Assembly (NCBI GenBank): GCA_024641545.1
Contig: JAHECW010000008.1
Coordinates: 1-61,341, forward strand
DNA length: 61,341 bases
DNA from: Acidobacteriota bacterium
Lineage (GTDB): Bacteria; Acidobacteriota; Thermoanaerobaculia; Thermoanaerobaculales; Sulfomarinibacteraceae
Direction of reading: 5' to 3'
Shown here one piece after another: positions 60,947 through 61,341 of the stretch; position 1 is the first letter of the stretch, and each line of letters begins with the position of its first letter. The notes under the pieces are model-generated. The model did no database searches and was not told the DNA's origin. It saw only the letters and a program-made list of their open reading frames with translations. Position numbers and translations under genes: made by a program.

Positions 60947-61041
60947 ACCTCTTCCCCTGCCGATGTCCGTCGCGCGGACACGGGTGGCGGAACTCTCATG
61001 CGGATCCCAACCTCGGCTGCGTGGACCGACGTCCGAAGCAG

Positions 61042-61047
61042 GTAAGA
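61042..61047 (+). promoter_or_regulatory. -10 element of the last gene (leaderless type)
   Basis: TAAGAT, 8 bp before GTG 61056. No SD is present. Confidence 0.4.
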
Positions 61048-61055
61048 TAGCGTCA

Positions 61056-61341
61056 GTGGACGAACCGATTTCAGCCGAAGGGATGACGGCCGAAGGGGCG
61101 GGCGGATCCGACGCACCTACCGATGGTGTGTTCCGTGGCGTAACGGCGGCGTCGTTGAGCCGCCGGGACGTTCTCCCGCACACTCTCCTGTTGCTCGCCG
61201 CCGGCTGGGTGGCGTGGCGGCCGGTGGAGACCCGACCGGCCACCGCCGTGGTCCTGGCAGGCCTGGTGCTCGCGCTTTCCTTCTGGGGATGGCGGCACGG
61301 CACGAGAGGGTCGCCGACGCTTGCCGCCGCGTCGATCGGGA
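61056..61341 (+). CDS. Membrane protein, N-terminal part only (runs off the window)
   Basis: Open frame of 95 codons to the window end with no stop. After about 47 polar residues come two hydrophobic segments (LLLLAAGWVAW and AVVLAGLVLALSFWGW) joined by a short charged loop. It could be an O-antigen ligase-like or other polytopic protein; too short to name. GTG 61056 follows TAAGAT by 8 bp. Confidence 0.6.
   Translation, partial: MDEPISAEGMTAEGAGGSDAPTDGVFRGVTAASLSRRDVLPHTLLLLAAGWVAWRPVETRPATAVVLAGLVLALSFWGWRHGTRGSPTLAAASIG

Overview
This is a gene-dense, high-GC chromosomal window from a Gram-negative (diderm) bacterium. It holds about 64 protein-coding genes, four tRNAs, an SRP RNA and a probable 6S RNA. 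There are no insertion sequences, phage genes, integrases or CRISPR arrays. BamD, RseP, a SurA-like chaperone, LpxC-independent envelope enzymes and Wzm/Wzt-type export argue for an outer membrane. DivIVA, a FHA-GAF-cyclase, a UbiA-family prenyltransferase with UbiE/MenG (menaquinone), SelB, and a type IV pilin with an RpoN-type promoter are a mix seen in Acidobacteriota and neighbouring phyla. The placement in or near Acidobacteriota is an inference from gene content, not a proof.

Layout. 1-6.9 kb: HD hydrolase, serS, deoxynucleoside kinase and prenyltransferase; then a sigma-54-type promoter with a ComEA-like gene, a pseudopilin, and a sugar nucleotidyltransferase/CYTH pair. 6.9-11 kb: selB, an exported TonB-C-like protein and a GT-B protein. 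11.0-11.9 kb (minus): tadA, two tRNA-Ser and the SRP RNA. 12-20.5 kb (minus): a long envelope operon, truA-uppS-cdsA-dxr-rseP, then PASTA-rpe-bamD and a LysM protein. 20.7-29.3 kb: HEAT-like protein, FHA-GAF-cyclase, rdgB, ubiE, folD, coaE, recN, tsaC. 29.4 kb: three evenly spaced DnaA-box-like sites beside an AT-rich tract. 29.7-44.8 kb: carbonic anhydrase-hisS-aspS; a tRNA-Val operon with a boxB/boxA-like leader; thrS-rpmI-rplT-pheS-pheT (no infC); ZapB-like; zapA; 6S candidate; rny-ymdB. 44.9-46.7 kb (minus): divIVA-hutI. 46.9-49.4 kb: an ABC exporter cassette. 49.4-53.1 kb (minus): trxB, Fe-S carrier, def, and a polytopic GT-C-like protein. 53.3-57 kb: lytic transglycosylase, SurA-like protein, rsmI. 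57-60.9 kb: lipoprotein binding protein, wzm-wzt, then a type IV pilin with a strong sigma-54 promoter and terminator. The last gene, a membrane protein, runs off the window.

How it works together. Most genes are core housekeeping: translation (five aminoacyl-tRNA synthetases or subunits, tRNA modification, SRP RNA), isoprenoid and undecaprenyl carrier synthesis, phospholipid synthesis, outer-membrane assembly, cell division (DivIVA, ZapA, a ZapB-like protein) and pili.

The most striking pattern is regulatory. At about a dozen transcription-unit leaders, a -10-like hexamer ends 6-9 nt upstream of the start codon and no Shine-Dalgarno sequence is present. This predicts widespread leaderless mRNAs next to a conventional SD-led set. 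The two sigma-54-type promoters sit at the genes related to type IV pili and DNA uptake.
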